Positions 31,315 through 43,440 of a DNA stretch of 64,000 nucleotides are shown piece by piece; positions within the stretch are counted from its first letter, which is position 1, and each line of letters opens with the position of its first letter. The position numbers and the translations under genes were made by a program. The DNA comes from Branchiostoma floridae (lineage: Eukaryota; Chordata; Leptocardii; Amphioxiformes; Branchiostomatidae), in contig NC_049995.1 of NCBI RefSeq assembly GCF_000003815.2, forward strand, positions 16,812,301 through 16,876,300, given 5' to 3'. The notes under the pieces were generated by a model. The model was given only the letters and a program-made list of their open reading frames with translations. It did no database searches and was not told where the DNA came from.

Positions 31315-32848
31315 CGTTATCAGGAAATGTTGAAGAACTAGCTCAACCGAAAGCAATTTCATCGGGTTGGTAGAACATAGGACCAGGAGTTTTCGTTTGT
31401 ATCACCAGTAGCATCTCACAAATGCTTATTTATACGTTATATCACAGGAAAAAGCTTTGAGGAATATGTCTGATATGCACCTAATAGATATATATCCTAT
31501 ATCTCTATAAAAGTTTCATTCTCAGGGAATATCAATATGAAGAAGTTGTATATAGTTTGAAGTGATAATTTGTATCATACCAATTATAGCACTATTTGCT
31601 ACATCTTTGAGTGGTTACCGTGGCGATTTCAGAAACTTTAAAGAACTAAATCGTAACGTGGTCTAAAGAAACATAATTTTATAGATATTCAATCTAAGTT
31701 TAAAGACAACAAATGTAATCCACATAACATTCTCCTATGGCGTCCACTACACCAACAGCAGATTGGTTACTACGCCAACAGTTTAGTTCACTAAAATGCT
31801 CAGTTTAGAATCAAACATCTGAAAGTATTGATCTGTGTTGACACTTGTTTTCATAATAAAACGCATCTCCACATCGTCTGTGTACAGAATGGTGTTTTCT
31901 TTAGAAGCATGAGTACAGAATATTTCAACTTGACAACCAAGGGCAACAATGCAACATTTCTGTGATTGCAGACCGTTCATATAGATTAGATGTTGATATG
32001 CCCTTTGGCATATAAATGGATAAAATACAGCAAAATTGCAGTCCAACTCTGAGGAAAAGTACAAGAAAGTAGACATTGACGGAACATTTCTTATTAGTAA
32101 TACTCAACAGTAGATCCAATTATGCATTGTACATGCATCCGGTGATTTTATTTGCATTGCTACCTGTACATGAGTACTTCTCATCCAAGATCAAGTATAA
32201 AGTCAATGAACTGTAGAACATTATAACATGCGGAGAGATCAAAGAATAAAGATGCAACTATAACATAGCACAATTCTTTCCATAATGCACTGTTCTGTAA
32301 AGCAGCATTTCACAACATGTTTGCTGAAAAAATACTAACACGTAAAGTTAATTATTGCAGCATATGAATGGCTCTACATCAGGAAATATAAACTCGACCA
32401 AACTTTACCTTATATGGCTGTGACGTAAGCATTTTCCGCCATGTTGGATAATAGAACCTGGAAGTTAGCAGGTGATGCCAATGCAACTATCCTTAACGGG
32501 TTTGATCAATGCAAGGCCATTTGACCACTTTAAGGCAATAAAGACCAACAAACCATGCCAAATTGACAACGTTTGTACCACGAAGAGGGCTCAGAGCTAT
32601 CATGGTATTTTCAAATCTGTTATAGCCAAAGTTTGTTTTAATTCGTGATGGCAATCTTTTATGTACAGCTTTGAAAAATGGGTCCAGATTTGATACTAAG
32701 TAAAAAATCAAAGCAATGAAGCTTTAATTCTGACACCTGAACATGTCACTGTGCATGTGTAGGTCTTCAATCAGATTAAAATAGAACCTGCTTGGTCTTC
32801 CAGCTTTAACCAGCCAACATGGCGGCTGTGACGTCACGAATAAACCCA
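31315..32848. other. Convergent 3' region between the SLC6-type gene and the unknown - strand gene
   Basis: No gene is supported. Candidate polyadenylation signals AATAAA for the + strand gene lie at 31855-31860 and 32245-32250. The rest is AT-rich. Confidence 0.5.
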
Positions 32849-35800
32849 CTACACGATAGGCGGCGCGACATACACGCTGGTAGCCTCGCTATCGGTCCTC
32901 TGGCGTGACGTCACCGTTGGGACCACAATCCTTGGCGCGTCTTCCCATGATGCCTTCTTCTGCTCGGCCATGCGCTGCATGACCTCCCACTCGGTCACCT
33001 GACCTTCCCAGCAGCACTTGCTCTGCTTGAGCGAGCTCCTTGGGCGACCCTGTATTCAGATGGAGGGGAAAGAAAATAAGTAGGTGTAAAAAGACAGCAG
33101 TGCTTGCGAAGAGTCTATATCACGCACCGAGAACACATCTCAAATGCTAAAGTACGAAATAAATATTGGTCATTGGCCCATACGAAGACACAAACCAAAG
33201 CTCCTAACCACACAAAAGAGAAAACTGAAGTGGTACGACTCATGGTGATCGGAACTAGCCAAAACTATAACGCAGGGATCCGCCTGGGGAGGAAGTGAAA
33301 CACTAGAAATCAGAAAACCGAGAAGGGTGGAGAAAACTGGTGCCAACTGTAAGTAGTAAGACTAAGGGATAGATGAGGAGACACCCAGTACAAGACTTAG
33401 AAGGAAGGCTAGAAGGCTAGAAAGGATAATTCTATGCGTCAATTCACCGGGCTGGCCACTGAACAAAAAGATGACCACTTTTGGACGGTGGAGCCCATCC
33501 CTCTTCTTCTATCGCGTCTTACCTCCCCAAAGACCCCAAAACAAAATAAAGTATCCCACTTGATTAAGAAAAGTCTTACTAAGTGCCTTTCCCAAAGGCA
33601 CAAGATCCTTACCTCGAATCGCACCTTGTCCTTCGTGGTGACCTTGGTGTCCGCCTTCTTTCCGCTCGAAAATGACGTAGACGACGGTTTCCTTGGAAAC
33701 GCCCTTCGAAGCTGTTCGATCTTGACGGGCGCGCAGAGGGTCTTGGGATTGGTGTCCCAGTTGGGGTAGCTCTGGTTCAGTCGGAAGGTCACCCTCTTCT
33801 TCTTCCTCTGTTTCGCACAGCCGGCGCATGCGTACTCGCCGAGAATGCTGCAGTATTCCGGTTTTGGGTCGTCTGCCATCGGACTGAATGAATGAATGAA
33901 TGAATGAATGAATGAATGAATGAATGAATGAATGAATGAATGAATGAATGAATGAATGAATGAATGAATGAATGAATGAATGAATGAATGAATGAATGAA
34001 TGAATGGTTTATTTCGTTAATACATTGCAGCCGGGGAGGGCACATTAAAATCTAACCCATTGATAAAAACAACTGCACTATCTGGCAAAGCACCAACGTA
34101 CCTACTTTGTTGGCAAAAGATAACTAAATGAGAGAAATTGCCAAGTATATTACATGTCGATACTGATCGTAAAAGCTTAAAGAATTCTTAAGTACATTTA
34201 TAAAAGAATTTGTATCTCATGTTATCGTTAAGTAACCTTGTCAGGTATGGAGCAGGTAAGTCTCTATATCTGTGTGTTTTATACTTAATAGATCTGAATT
34301 TGTTTGAGTTTCTAGTATTCATACTACGAAACAGAATACTAATACAGTAGAAGCAAGTTAATTGCACAACGGATTAACGCACACTTCTGTTAGCTGCACG
34401 AAATCCCAAAACCCCAAACCGGTGCGATCCACCTAGATAGCTTCACATTATTGCACCATCCGGATAATTGCACGAAATTTACTGGCAGATAGGCCGTGCA
34501 ATTAAGCGACTTCTACTGTATTCTTACTGTTTCTGACACGTTCTCGTTCCCAGCTTGTGGTCCTCTCGTCTCTCGGGTAGCGGGGTGACGGCTCGGGTCG
34601 GGCAGGGGTCAAACCGGGACATGAGAGAGAAGTGGTCTTTTTTTGGAGGCGGCGCCGCCATCTTCCCGTTCGTCCTGGTCCACTTGTTGAACGTCAGGAG
34701 TTCAAGTTCGACCGCTCGGCGCATGGCCTCGACGTCATGTTCGGTGATCTCGTCGACGGTCGGCGAACGGTTCCGATCTTTGCCGAAGATGCGTCGGGAA
34801 ATGTCGACGTTGAGGGAGTCGCGCCCGCGAAACGTGCCTAGCGGGCGAAACCTGTGGTAAAACAAGACCATAGCATGTCCAGGTAAAAAGATATGAATAA
34901 TAAATTGAAGTTCTGCTGCAGTACCAAGGTCACACACCAGGGGGGGCCAAAAATGAAATTGACCTTCGTCTTCCCAACCTTTACTTACATACCATCATCG
35001 TAGTCCATCAAGAGGTTCTAAAGTTATGCTTACCACAAATATCCGGAAAGACAAACACACACACACACAGACAGAAAGACACAGACAGACACACCAAAAA
35101 ACTATACCTCAATTTTTCATGGAAGTAATAACACGGATTAGAAAATATAATATAATCGGGAAATGGAGGTGTTGAGAGAGTCGCGACCCCGAAACGTGCC
35201 TAAAGGGCGAAACCTGTGGTGAAATAACACGGGTTGAAAATATGGTATATATTACGGGCTTTTCAATAAAGCAATTCTTCATGTGTCAGGAAAGGGTACC
35301 CCTGTTCATCGTTGCTTAGTTTCAACATAACCTCCACCAGGCCTTCCTAAGGGGGTTAGGATAATAGAATTCGGCGAGTCTCAAATTTGGACAATGAATT
35401 GTCCAGGAGAGTCAGTACAAGCTATATTAAAGGTGAACATAGCAGAGTTCCCCTCTAATATTAAGCAAATTATTCTTATAGCCCTGTATAGCCAGCGTAG
35501 TCAGTCTGGTACAGAACAATGTTAACGCAGCTATAACCATGCATGTTTACAAGGGGAGAAAGGTACTGCACACTGGACTGTAACTAAGATACCAAGTTCT
35601 TACGCTAGTGTTGTGACGTGAAAAATGTTGTGAAAAATGTGACGCTTACATGGCTCACAAGTGATCGTAACAATATACTTGTATGCACATAAAATTACGC
35701 TCCGGTTGGTTCCATTTTGTATACACCTCAGTTAAAACTTTTTAAAGAACTTAAATTATAGCAACATTCACAAGAGATATCGCAATACCGATATCATACT

Positions 35801-36150
35801 TGTATGCACATAACATTACATTACGGTTGGTTCCATTTTGGTAACACTACAGTTAAAACCTTTTTACAGAACTTCACGAAAAGGTAGGATTTGATACTTG
35901 TTACTAAAATGTGAAAAACATCATAAACAAAGCAGACATCGATATTTTACACTGTACATGTATGTATATTGCACTCATTACACTCCAGTGGTCCTATTCG
36001 CTATAAAAACCTCAGTTAAAACTTTTCACAGAACTTGTAACATATCTTCACAAAACACCTTTACCTTTCTGTTGGCATTGAACGCCCCGGCTGCACCTTG
36101 ACTTGCACTGTGTCTCTTCTGATGATACTCGGCAGTCTGTACGAAGCCAT
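32849..36150 (-). CDS. Uncharacterised basic protein, 4 exons
   Basis: Exons in transcript order are 36150-36065, 34851-34528, 33883-33613 and 33049-32849, giving 882 nt or 293 residues with consistent phases and GT/AG borders. The protein begins MASYRLPSIIRRDTVQV and continues RFRPLGTFRGRDSLNVDISR. It has no signal peptide, membrane helix or recognised domain, and is rich in Arg, Lys, Ser and Pro. One cysteine pair, CAGCAK, sits before a KKKRVTFRL stretch in exon 3. Start choice: the first ATG in frame before a donor that fits exon 2. A shorter start at MADD in exon 3 is possible, but upstream exon phases match too well to ignore. The exon 3 acceptor lies at the edge of a microsatellite. Such composition is seen in microtubule- or cilia-associated proteins, but I assign no function. 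Confidence 0.7.
33886..34007. repeat. (GAAT)n microsatellite next to an exon
   Basis: About 30 uninterrupted GAAT units. On the - strand this is (CATT)n running directly into the exon border at 33883, where CATTCAG supplies the acceptor. Confidence 0.95.
34345..34518. mobile_element. TA-flanked MITE, CAGTAGAAG...ATTGCAC family, in intron 2 of the unknown gene
   Basis: Ends CAGTAGAAGCAAGTTAATTG and, inverted, CAATTAAGCGACTTCTACTG, flanked by TA on both sides. A related element is at 56261-56434. The right end lies only about 9 bases downstream of the exon 2 donor at 34528/34527 in transcript terms. Confidence 0.75.
35158..35213 (-). repeat. Partial copy of exon 2 5' end (unknown gene) with acceptor
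   Basis: The 56 bases match 34796-34851, the first part of exon 2, with about 10 changes. The acceptor TTCACCACAG is kept. No donor follows. It lies about 360 bases upstream of the real exon in transcript order. Confidence 0.75.
35325..35520. repeat. Interspersed repeat, second copy of the family at 21213
   Basis: Shares its two ends with 21213-21430 as described there; the interior is more divergent. Non-coding, in intron 1 of the unknown gene. Confidence 0.4.
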
Positions 36151-37635
36151 TTCCTTAGTCTTAAATGTAGACCAAATTCTCTCACTACAGTGTTGAAAAG
36201 CGCTCCTAGTTTGAGCACTTTTACTCACGATTACGCCCTGAATACTCAAGTCCAAAAGCGTCCGAAAAACTCAGCTGGTGCTTAGTTACATGCCTGATGT
36301 ATGATTCATTATACAAAACCTTACAATAGTAGACTTAAAAACTCATTTGGCAGAAAGCTTGCACTGGTCACCCCTACAGTGACTTGTACTTGTCCAAACA
36401 TTACAAAGCTTTCACCAGTTATGGACCTGACCATTCGGTAAAGGGGGGTGGGGTTCGAAAAATAGGTCAGGAAGGGCTTTCTTGACAACGCGCGCCGGCA
36501 GCGGTGGCAGGTAAACACGCCCTTTTTATTTTGCAATTAAGCGTTAAGCTTCCATTCTTCGCACAACAGCAAACGGTGACGGCCTTAATGGTCGTCATGG
36601 TTACCATCGACCAAACGAGTTAGGAGTGACATTAAGGAGATCAATTGGTCAAAGAACACCTTTCCTTTGCAATTACGTTTGGTAAGACTTTGATGAAAAA
36701 GCTTTTCGCGAATGTTCGCCGCACAATTTGCGTCTATTATTATTTAACGTGTTTCAAAGTCGGGGAGGTAAGAACGAAGAAAAGTAACTTCTAAGGGTTG
36801 AGAGCTTGAACAAACAGTAGTATTAGGAGAGCGGTAGCCAATTCTTGCACCCGTAATCCGATTAGGAGTCATAACTAAACTAGGCACAGAAAGGTTGGGA
36901 TATTAACTTTGATATTATATTTCCCTTATTTCTGCATACATTTCAATGTATTATATATTAATAGAAAGCAAGTGTGATTTCCTTTCCTATGGTATCAAAC
37001 TCATTATCATTTTTAACTAATGGAACACGCACAAGGCCTGCTTACGTGAGTGGGTCACCCAAATTCCCCTACGCTAAGTACTTCGCGTGTGTCAGTGATT
37101 CAATCAATCCTCTTTTCACGTCACGTTTGTTATACAGAACATACAAGTTTGTTTTAGCACATTTGAGTAGAGTATATCTGCCCTTTCGGCAGTTGGAGTT
37201 AATATTCCAAACTTTTTGTGCCGAGTTTAGAAAGGGTCAGGGTACACATGGTCTACATGAGCAAAGTTTTCGTCGTACAAGCCATGCAATTAAGAGAGTT
37301 TTGACTTTGACTCGTCTTGAAATCACTTAATTTTCATTTTTGGTGAAACCATTGCGCGTTAATTCTTCAACACCTTTACGTGTGGGTGAAGGAATCAAGC
37401 TAGACATACCCACTCGGTCTCCTGAAAAGATTGGTCTCGTAATTGTAGCTATTCAACAGGGTGGCCTATCGGATTTTCAATCCATGTGTGCACGCGAAAA
37501 AAAAAATTGTATATCTTTATGGGAATAGTAAAACTTGGCCGAAATAGGGGGATAGTTTGTCAGAGGATTTGACCGGTCTTAGGATTGTACAGCCACCTAC
37601 ATAAGGTCAATTTAAACCCTCATTGACTGATATTA
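36151..37635. other. Upstream region of the unknown gene, no other gene seen
   Basis: Only short shadow frames are present. The first ~100 bases would hold the 5' UTR and promoter of the - strand gene. No TATA box was identified with confidence. Confidence 0.5.
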
Positions 37636-37840
37636 CTGTAAATGCAGAAATGTTCGCGGTGGATTAATATTCGCGGTTTTGGCGGCGACCACTTCACCGC
37701 GAGCTTAAATCCACCGCGAACATTTTCTATTAAGGTATTAGACTGCAGTCGATGGTGTTACCGCGAACTTAAATCTACCGCGAAAAGTCATTTTCCCCGA
37801 TACCGCGAAATTAAATCCCCGCGAACTTAAATATTTACAG
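37636..37840. mobile_element. TA-flanked MITE with internal CCGCGAA repeats
   Basis: Ends CTGTAAATGC and ATATTTACAG are inverted and flanked by TA. Inside, the word ACCGCGAACTTAAAT, or its inverse, occurs at least five times. No coding capacity. Confidence 0.7.
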
Positions 37841-37983
37841 TAATCCTGCTATTCGTAAGGGAGTTTTAGAGCCCTTGTGACACCTGTGTATATGGGTAGG
37901 ATAATTCGACAAAACATGCCTTAAAAAGAAAACCTCTTTTATTTCAAGAAAACCTCTTTTATTTCCATCAATCTATACAAGTA

Positions 37984-38161
37984 CAGTCAAACCTGTCTAT
38001 AGTGGCCACTCAAGGGACCGGACAAATGTGGCCACTATAGACAGGTGGCCTCTGTATAGAGGTGGCAACTTGTAGATAAAATACACAAGGGACCGACAAA
38101 ACGTGGCCACTATGGACAGGTGGCCCCTCTGTAGAGGTGGCCCCTAATACAGGTTTGACTG
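37984..38161. mobile_element. TA-flanked MITE, CAGTCAAACCTGT family, intact copy
   Basis: Ends CAGTCAAACCTGT and ACAGGTTTGACTG are perfect 13-bp inverted repeats with TA duplications. The interior repeats 'gtggccactat' and 'ggacaggtggcc'. It is the clean reference for the worn copies at 9098-9602. Confidence 0.85.
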
Positions 38162-38864
38162 TATAAAATTTGAGCGAAATAACATACTATACGTGATCAA
38201 TGAACGAATAAGCCTAGACAACAACAAGTCGGTGGGAAAATGCACAACGGGAGTGAATATAAACTGTCTAGAGTAGTACCCAGGTACAACATTAAAAATA
38301 AAAATGCAGGAAAAACAGAGCACAAGTAGCCAAATTTGGAACTGCGTATGTGAAGTGTAATGCATTGTGAGAAATATGTCAAATTATTGTTTACAAATTA
38401 GAGGCCTACAATTTAAATTGTGAAACATCTTATCATTGAACAAGTCCCTTGGATGATGTAACTTCTGAGACAAACCGTGCTAAAGCTAAGGCACATAACA
38501 TCAACTTGATAATGAAAAGGTGTCCCACCTTGATAAGTAAGACAAAAAGTAAGGTAAAGGAACTGGAATGAACTACCTCACTTGACTAAAATAAACCGAC
38601 ACCCAGTAAACCTGAAAAATGCGAAGCTATCATCTGAAAATAGTCCTTCCTCGCCACTTTACTCTACATGCCCTTATGTACATGCATATGTCGATGAATG
38701 TTAGACATCAGGTAATAAGATATGCCAAATTGCCATTACATGTACCAGCAAGTCAGACAGCTCTGGTTGCATCCAACAAAAAATAGTGGATGCTATCTGA
38801 AATTATTCACCTTTTCCAAAAACATATTCAGTTTTCTGAGTCAATGCTAGTCGGCATCCTTATG

Positions 38865-39102
38865 CAGGGCTCGAAATACCACCTGCATATGCAGGTTAGT
38901 GCAGGTAAAATTGGAGCTGGGCAGGTATTTCTAGTGTCTACCTGCACCGGTCCACGTAGTGGGTTTTATACATAGATGTCCTATGATATAGGTGTACATA
39001 GATTATTATCGCATTGACTGTTACCACCTATAAAGTATAGAAGAATAAATATGCCTCCTGAACAATTTTAGTATGATGCAGAAGAAAGTATTTCAAGCCC
39101 TG
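38865..39102. mobile_element. hAT-like MITE, CAGGGCTCGAAAT family, copy 3, abutting the Kelch gene 1 end
   Basis: Ends CAGGGCTCGAAATACC and GTATTTCAAGCCCTG. The interior has ACCTGCATATGCAGGT and 'tagtgcaggtaaaattgg', shared with the copy at 53898-54215. Its right end is 12 bases from the ancestral stop codon of Kelch gene 1, so it sits in that gene's 3' UTR. Confidence 0.75.
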
Positions 39103-39113
39103 CTATGACCACC

Positions 39114-42100
39114 CTATGCAGTAAGACCCGGCAGGTAGATGCGTGCCACCGGGAGCATGTGGACACTTGGCGCGTAATAACTGTGTGGCAGGGTGGCCTG
39201 TAGGTCTTTCCAAGCATCTGCAGACCTGTCATACACATACACGAGAGGGTTTTCGTCGTCATCTGTGGCAGCTGCATACTAGGGCTGTAACCATACATGC
39301 AGCTGGTTCTCCAGTACAAAAAGACGGGGGCCGTTATAGACAGTCAGGTTTCCTGGGTTCGGCCAGCCTTGCAGGACCTGCCAGCAGTCAGACTCTGTGT
39401 CGTACACCATGGTCTTGGTAAACTTCTTGTCTGTGCAGAAGATCTCTGTTCCCATGGAAACGGCTGTGCAGACCTTTGGCATAACTTTCGGTGGAGTCCG
39501 CTTGCACCAACGGTCCTGGCTTGGGTCGTAGCGATACATGTCTGTGTTCATGATCAAATAGAGGTGAGGACCACAGGACAGGGCCTGAGAATAGGACATT
39601 GGCACTTTACTGTCAAGTTCCAGCTGTGAACACTCCTGCCACTGGTCCTTGTGCCAGGTGTACTTGATGATTTGGACCAGAGCACTAGCATTTTTCCTTG
39701 TCCTTCCGGCCGACAGGCGATACAAAACCCCATCAACGCCTATCAGGCACTGCCTCTTGATGTGGCGTATCTTTTTAGGCCAGCGTATTGGAGGTATACT
39801 CGTACGTTCCCACACATTACCAGCATTGTTGAACTCAAACACAATCGACTTTTCATTATTGAAATCCAAATAGTCCCCCACCATGATGTAGATGTCGTTG
39901 TCACTGGTAACGGTTAAGGTCCCCTTTAACCGAATGACCTCTTCAGGATAGCTGCAAGTGATGTACTTTCCTGTCCGAGGGTTCATGAAGAGCATCCCAT
40001 GCTCTCCAGGCTTGAGCTCATCATTGTCCCTGGAGACAAGAGAATTTACTGTTAGTAAGACTGGCAATAGAAATCGACTGCAAATTCACAGCAGCATATC
40101 AAGCAAGCAAACAAGAAAATGACACTATAAAAGCTGGGAAATATTTTCTCTCTTTGCTGCTTTGTGACGTAGACGTAGTAAAGGGCATTGTGCAACAACC
40201 AAGGTTGCCGAGGAGTTACCAAAAGATAAAAAAGGGAGGGTAAACATTTAATTTTGTGATGATCGACAAATGCTGATGAAACAATGTAGGGTACACCTTA
40301 CATCGTGACACAAACTTCTAACACATGAATGTAGAAAAATCAAAGGGAGCAACTAGCCTCTGTTGGCTGATGTCATGGATTATGCCAATTTGTTCTGGAA
40401 TAATCGTTGTGTGTCTTCAGCTTGACTTTGGCTTAGCTTTGTTTTCTTTGGAATCCAAATTGTCTTCAGTCTGAATTGTCTTACAACCTTTCCTATTGGA
40501 CATCTGAAATTGTCTTCATTCATAGTTAGAGTATAAAAGACCTGTTTCTTGCAGATCACTTCAGTGTCACTGACGAAGGAAAGTGGATTCTTTCCGAAAC
40601 GTCTGAACGTTTCAAAACCATATCCAGTTGCTTGAGTAACTATTTTTGGCGTATCTTATTTACCTGGATGTCTAACCTACATCGACGTGTTGTGTGTCAT
40701 TGTTTTCTCGTTTCTTGGGGGGGGGGGGGCAAATAAAAAAAATTCACTGGAATAATCCGAAGACCTGTCTTGTACCAGCTTTGGAGACATATAGGTGTAT
40801 GTTGGAATCAGGTGCATCTATGGGACTAACACTGTTGTGGAATACACTAAGTGTTGAAGTGATAAGAAGAACAATATGAATGCATACTCTGGGAAAATTA
40901 TGGCCATTTCCATTGTGTCCATCCCGAATCTCTTCATCTCATTGGAGGCCTCCTTTACCACATTCCTGATGGCAGATCTCCCAGGATCCTCCCTGACCAG
41001 GGGGTGATCCAAGATGGCCACCATGTTGTACGGGGTCAGCAGGTTGAAGCGTATGTGAGGGAGGATGCTGGGTAGGTGGTGCAGTCTGTAGGGTATAGGG
41101 AAAGGGTTACTGATCACATTGACATCTGATCACAAGTGGAATCTGGAACTTTGAGGTCTCTTTTCTGTGCTGAATACAAAATGATTCAGAAAAACATTAG
41201 AACCTTTAGATCAATTCCCCCACGGTTGTGAATGGGAATCTTCACTGCATTGTTGGTTTGCTTGTCTGTTTGCTTATTTCTTTATAAACTGACAATAGTA
41301 TAAGCTGATATTAGATGCCACCATACAATGTACTTCCTGACCTAGAACAAGGATCATAGGTACCAATAAAGAGAAATTAACCGGATACTGGTTGTACCGT
41401 ATATCAACTTAATGAATCTATTCATAAAACTGAGAGACACTTTTGTATAGCACCCACCTGTCCTCCCTGCTGTGCTGCACCCATCTCACCACAGCCTCCC
41501 ACACTGTTGTCTCCTCTTTAACATCCAGCTCATCATGGCTGATGATCTCAGTCAGCTGATTCACACTCAGGCTGCAGAAATCCTCTCTGGAGGCAATCTG
41601 TGGATGTACAGGGCACAAGTACATGTGGAGGATTATGGATATGTGTCTGACAATTTCCCATGGCACCACTTGAGGCATACTCAATTTGACTTGCTTGCCT
41701 TTTGTACAGCTTTCCAAAACTAACAGAATATGTTATCATGGTCAATACATGCTGTTGCAATAATTTTGAAACTAGAAAATATACTATAGCCACCATAACA
41801 TTAAAGTTTGCTGTCTCAAGAAGATATTATCAATACATTAAATTTTGTTACTTCTTATCACTACATTGAAGAGACAAACCTTCTTAAAGTGCCTATAGAT
41901 ACACTGCAGTTTCAGTACACTGCCCAGAGAGAAGACATCAGCAAACTTGTACAGGTCCACACAGGTGGAGTGATGCACGTTCATGGCCATGTAGCTGCTG
42001 CAGGTGTCTCTCACATAGTCCAGTTGGAGGAGGTCGGCTGCCTGGTACAGGGGCTGCACTTTGTCCAGGGACACATGGAGGGTTCCCGAGTAGATGTAAC

Positions 42101-43029
42101 TCAGGATCTCCCCAAAAAGGTCTGCATCCAAACCCTTGAGAAGAATAACAATGATATTGAAATTAACATCTGTAAAATGGCAGTAAGAAGCAACTAGAAA
42201 AATGTTGTTAGATGTTTTGGGTACCATTCTATGCCTAAATTTGTCAGTGACTAATCAAGAACTAGGAATTGATATGTAAATGAGCAAAAGAATCTTTAGG
42301 TAGTCCAGAATAGGCCTTTCATTGTCTTTAACTCATTAGCATATCAATTCAAAGTTTACAGACGCCATGACAGATTACAGCTATTGATCTACAAACCTTT
42401 AGTTTCCACAAAACATTTTGGAGCTTAAACTACAATTGTCAGGGTTTATCTTCTTAATTTAGGGTTAGAATCGGCACTAAAAGAGTGGTATTGCGCTTCG
42501 TATAGCTTTGGGTGAAGTGTAGAAACCTTGTAGATGTGTGTGTATGTGGTGTGTGTAGGGGGGGGGGGTGTAGGGAACGACCACAAATAGACCTGCCTCC
42601 CATTCAACAGGTTATTTGGTGGGGAGGGGGGCAAAACGTACAGTATAAGGAAACGGCCCCAAATACCTCCCACCTTCCCCAGTTTTCAAAAGCTTATTTG
42701 TTATCAATGTTGCACGATTCGTTTTCACTGGCTCAATACTATCGTTAACTACACCAAAGCGGCCCTAACGTTACCTGTATGACAACCGTCTTCTGCCGAC
42801 TTTCCGCCATGTCACTTGTAAACATGGCCCTGAAGTAGGGGCTGGCCGCGGACAGAACAAGCCGATGGCAGGGAAACAACCGGCCATCGACTTCAAGGAC
42901 GACATCCTGCAGTACCCGAGCCTTCTGTAAGTCGCCCACAGTTCCAAGAAACCCGTGCTGATAGCTCTCGTCTTGGTAGGAACGAGGACGAACTGCGCTG
43001 GCGTGGCGTCTTCTCTCTACGGCAGCCAT
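39114..43029 (-). CDS. BTB-BACK-Kelch protein, paralogue 1, with in-frame stop before the last Kelch repeat
   Basis: Exons in transcript order: 43029-42775 (BTB, ESYQHGFLGTVGDLQ), 42134-41880 (rest of BTB), 41597-41458 (BACK), 41085-40888 (BACK) and 40029-39279 (Kelch). They encode 532 residues, ending at TAG 39279-39281. Reading on in the same frame gives about 54 more codons with a normal last Kelch motif ([16 protein letters not shown]) to a second TAG at 39114-39116, matching the other two paralogues. The stop therefore truncates an otherwise complete propeller, by mutation or sequencing error. KLHL-type proteins are typically substrate adaptors of Cullin-3 ubiquitin ligases (family inference). 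The exon 4 donor is GA/GTATGC, chosen because it alone keeps phase with exon 5. Confidence 0.85.
40375..40690 (+). repeat. Interspersed repeat in intron 4 of Kelch gene 1
   Basis: Contains 'aattgtcttca' words, 'tataaaagacctgtttctt', 'gtcactgacgaaggaaagtgg', 'gaaacgtctgaacgtttc' and 'ttgagtaactatttttggcg'. The same series occurs in Kelch gene 2 intron 4 (45410-46220), and pieces recur near 23940, 25120, 27970 and 63390. Class unknown. Confidence 0.6.
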
Positions 43030-43100
43030 GTTGATGATGATGACGGCGCTGTACCTCCCAGGGGGACCCTCGCCTGATTACCCACATATGTAGCGGTATG
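43030..43100 (-). promoter_or_regulatory. Conserved upstream element of Kelch gene 1
   Basis: On the - strand GCTACATATGTGGGTAATCA followed by GGCG lies 40-65 bases before the start codon. Near-identical words precede the starts of the other two paralogues (51092-51118 on - and 51436-51460 on +). Its position suggests core promoter or 5' UTR, but no function is shown. Confidence 0.55.
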
Positions 43101-43283
43101 GCGTAGACAACTGAATCAAATCATGTAAAGTATATCCAACACAGTGGTATCTTTAGAACACTATCCCAAACGTGGCTTAGCTTGTACCCCCCTTCGTCCC
43201 GGTTCATCACTGGGGTGGATTTTCTTATCCAGACTGCTAAGCCATATTGGGATAGTGTTCTTGCCGCAAAAGCGCCACCTACA

Positions 43284-43440
43284 TCGGCTACATATAGCGA
43301 CAACAAGCAGAAATCCAGTTAGAAGCTCGGAGGAAGATGTCCGATAGACATAGAAACGTAAGCAGGTGAGAAAAACTGGTTGTGAAAAAGAAAATTCTTA
43401 TGTCCTATGATCTACCTACCTGATGAAATTATTTTCGGAG
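43284..43440 (+). repeat. Interspersed repeat, uninterrupted copy of the family at 14487
   Basis: 'gctcggaggaagatgtccg', 'gaaacgtaagcaggtgaga' and 'gatgaaattattttcgga' match the two ends of 14487-14980. Non-coding. Confidence 0.55.

Noticed and set aside
33509-34045. Frame of 178 codons with repeated HSFI
   Set aside because: It combines the GAAT microsatellite with the wrong frame of exon 3 of the unknown gene.
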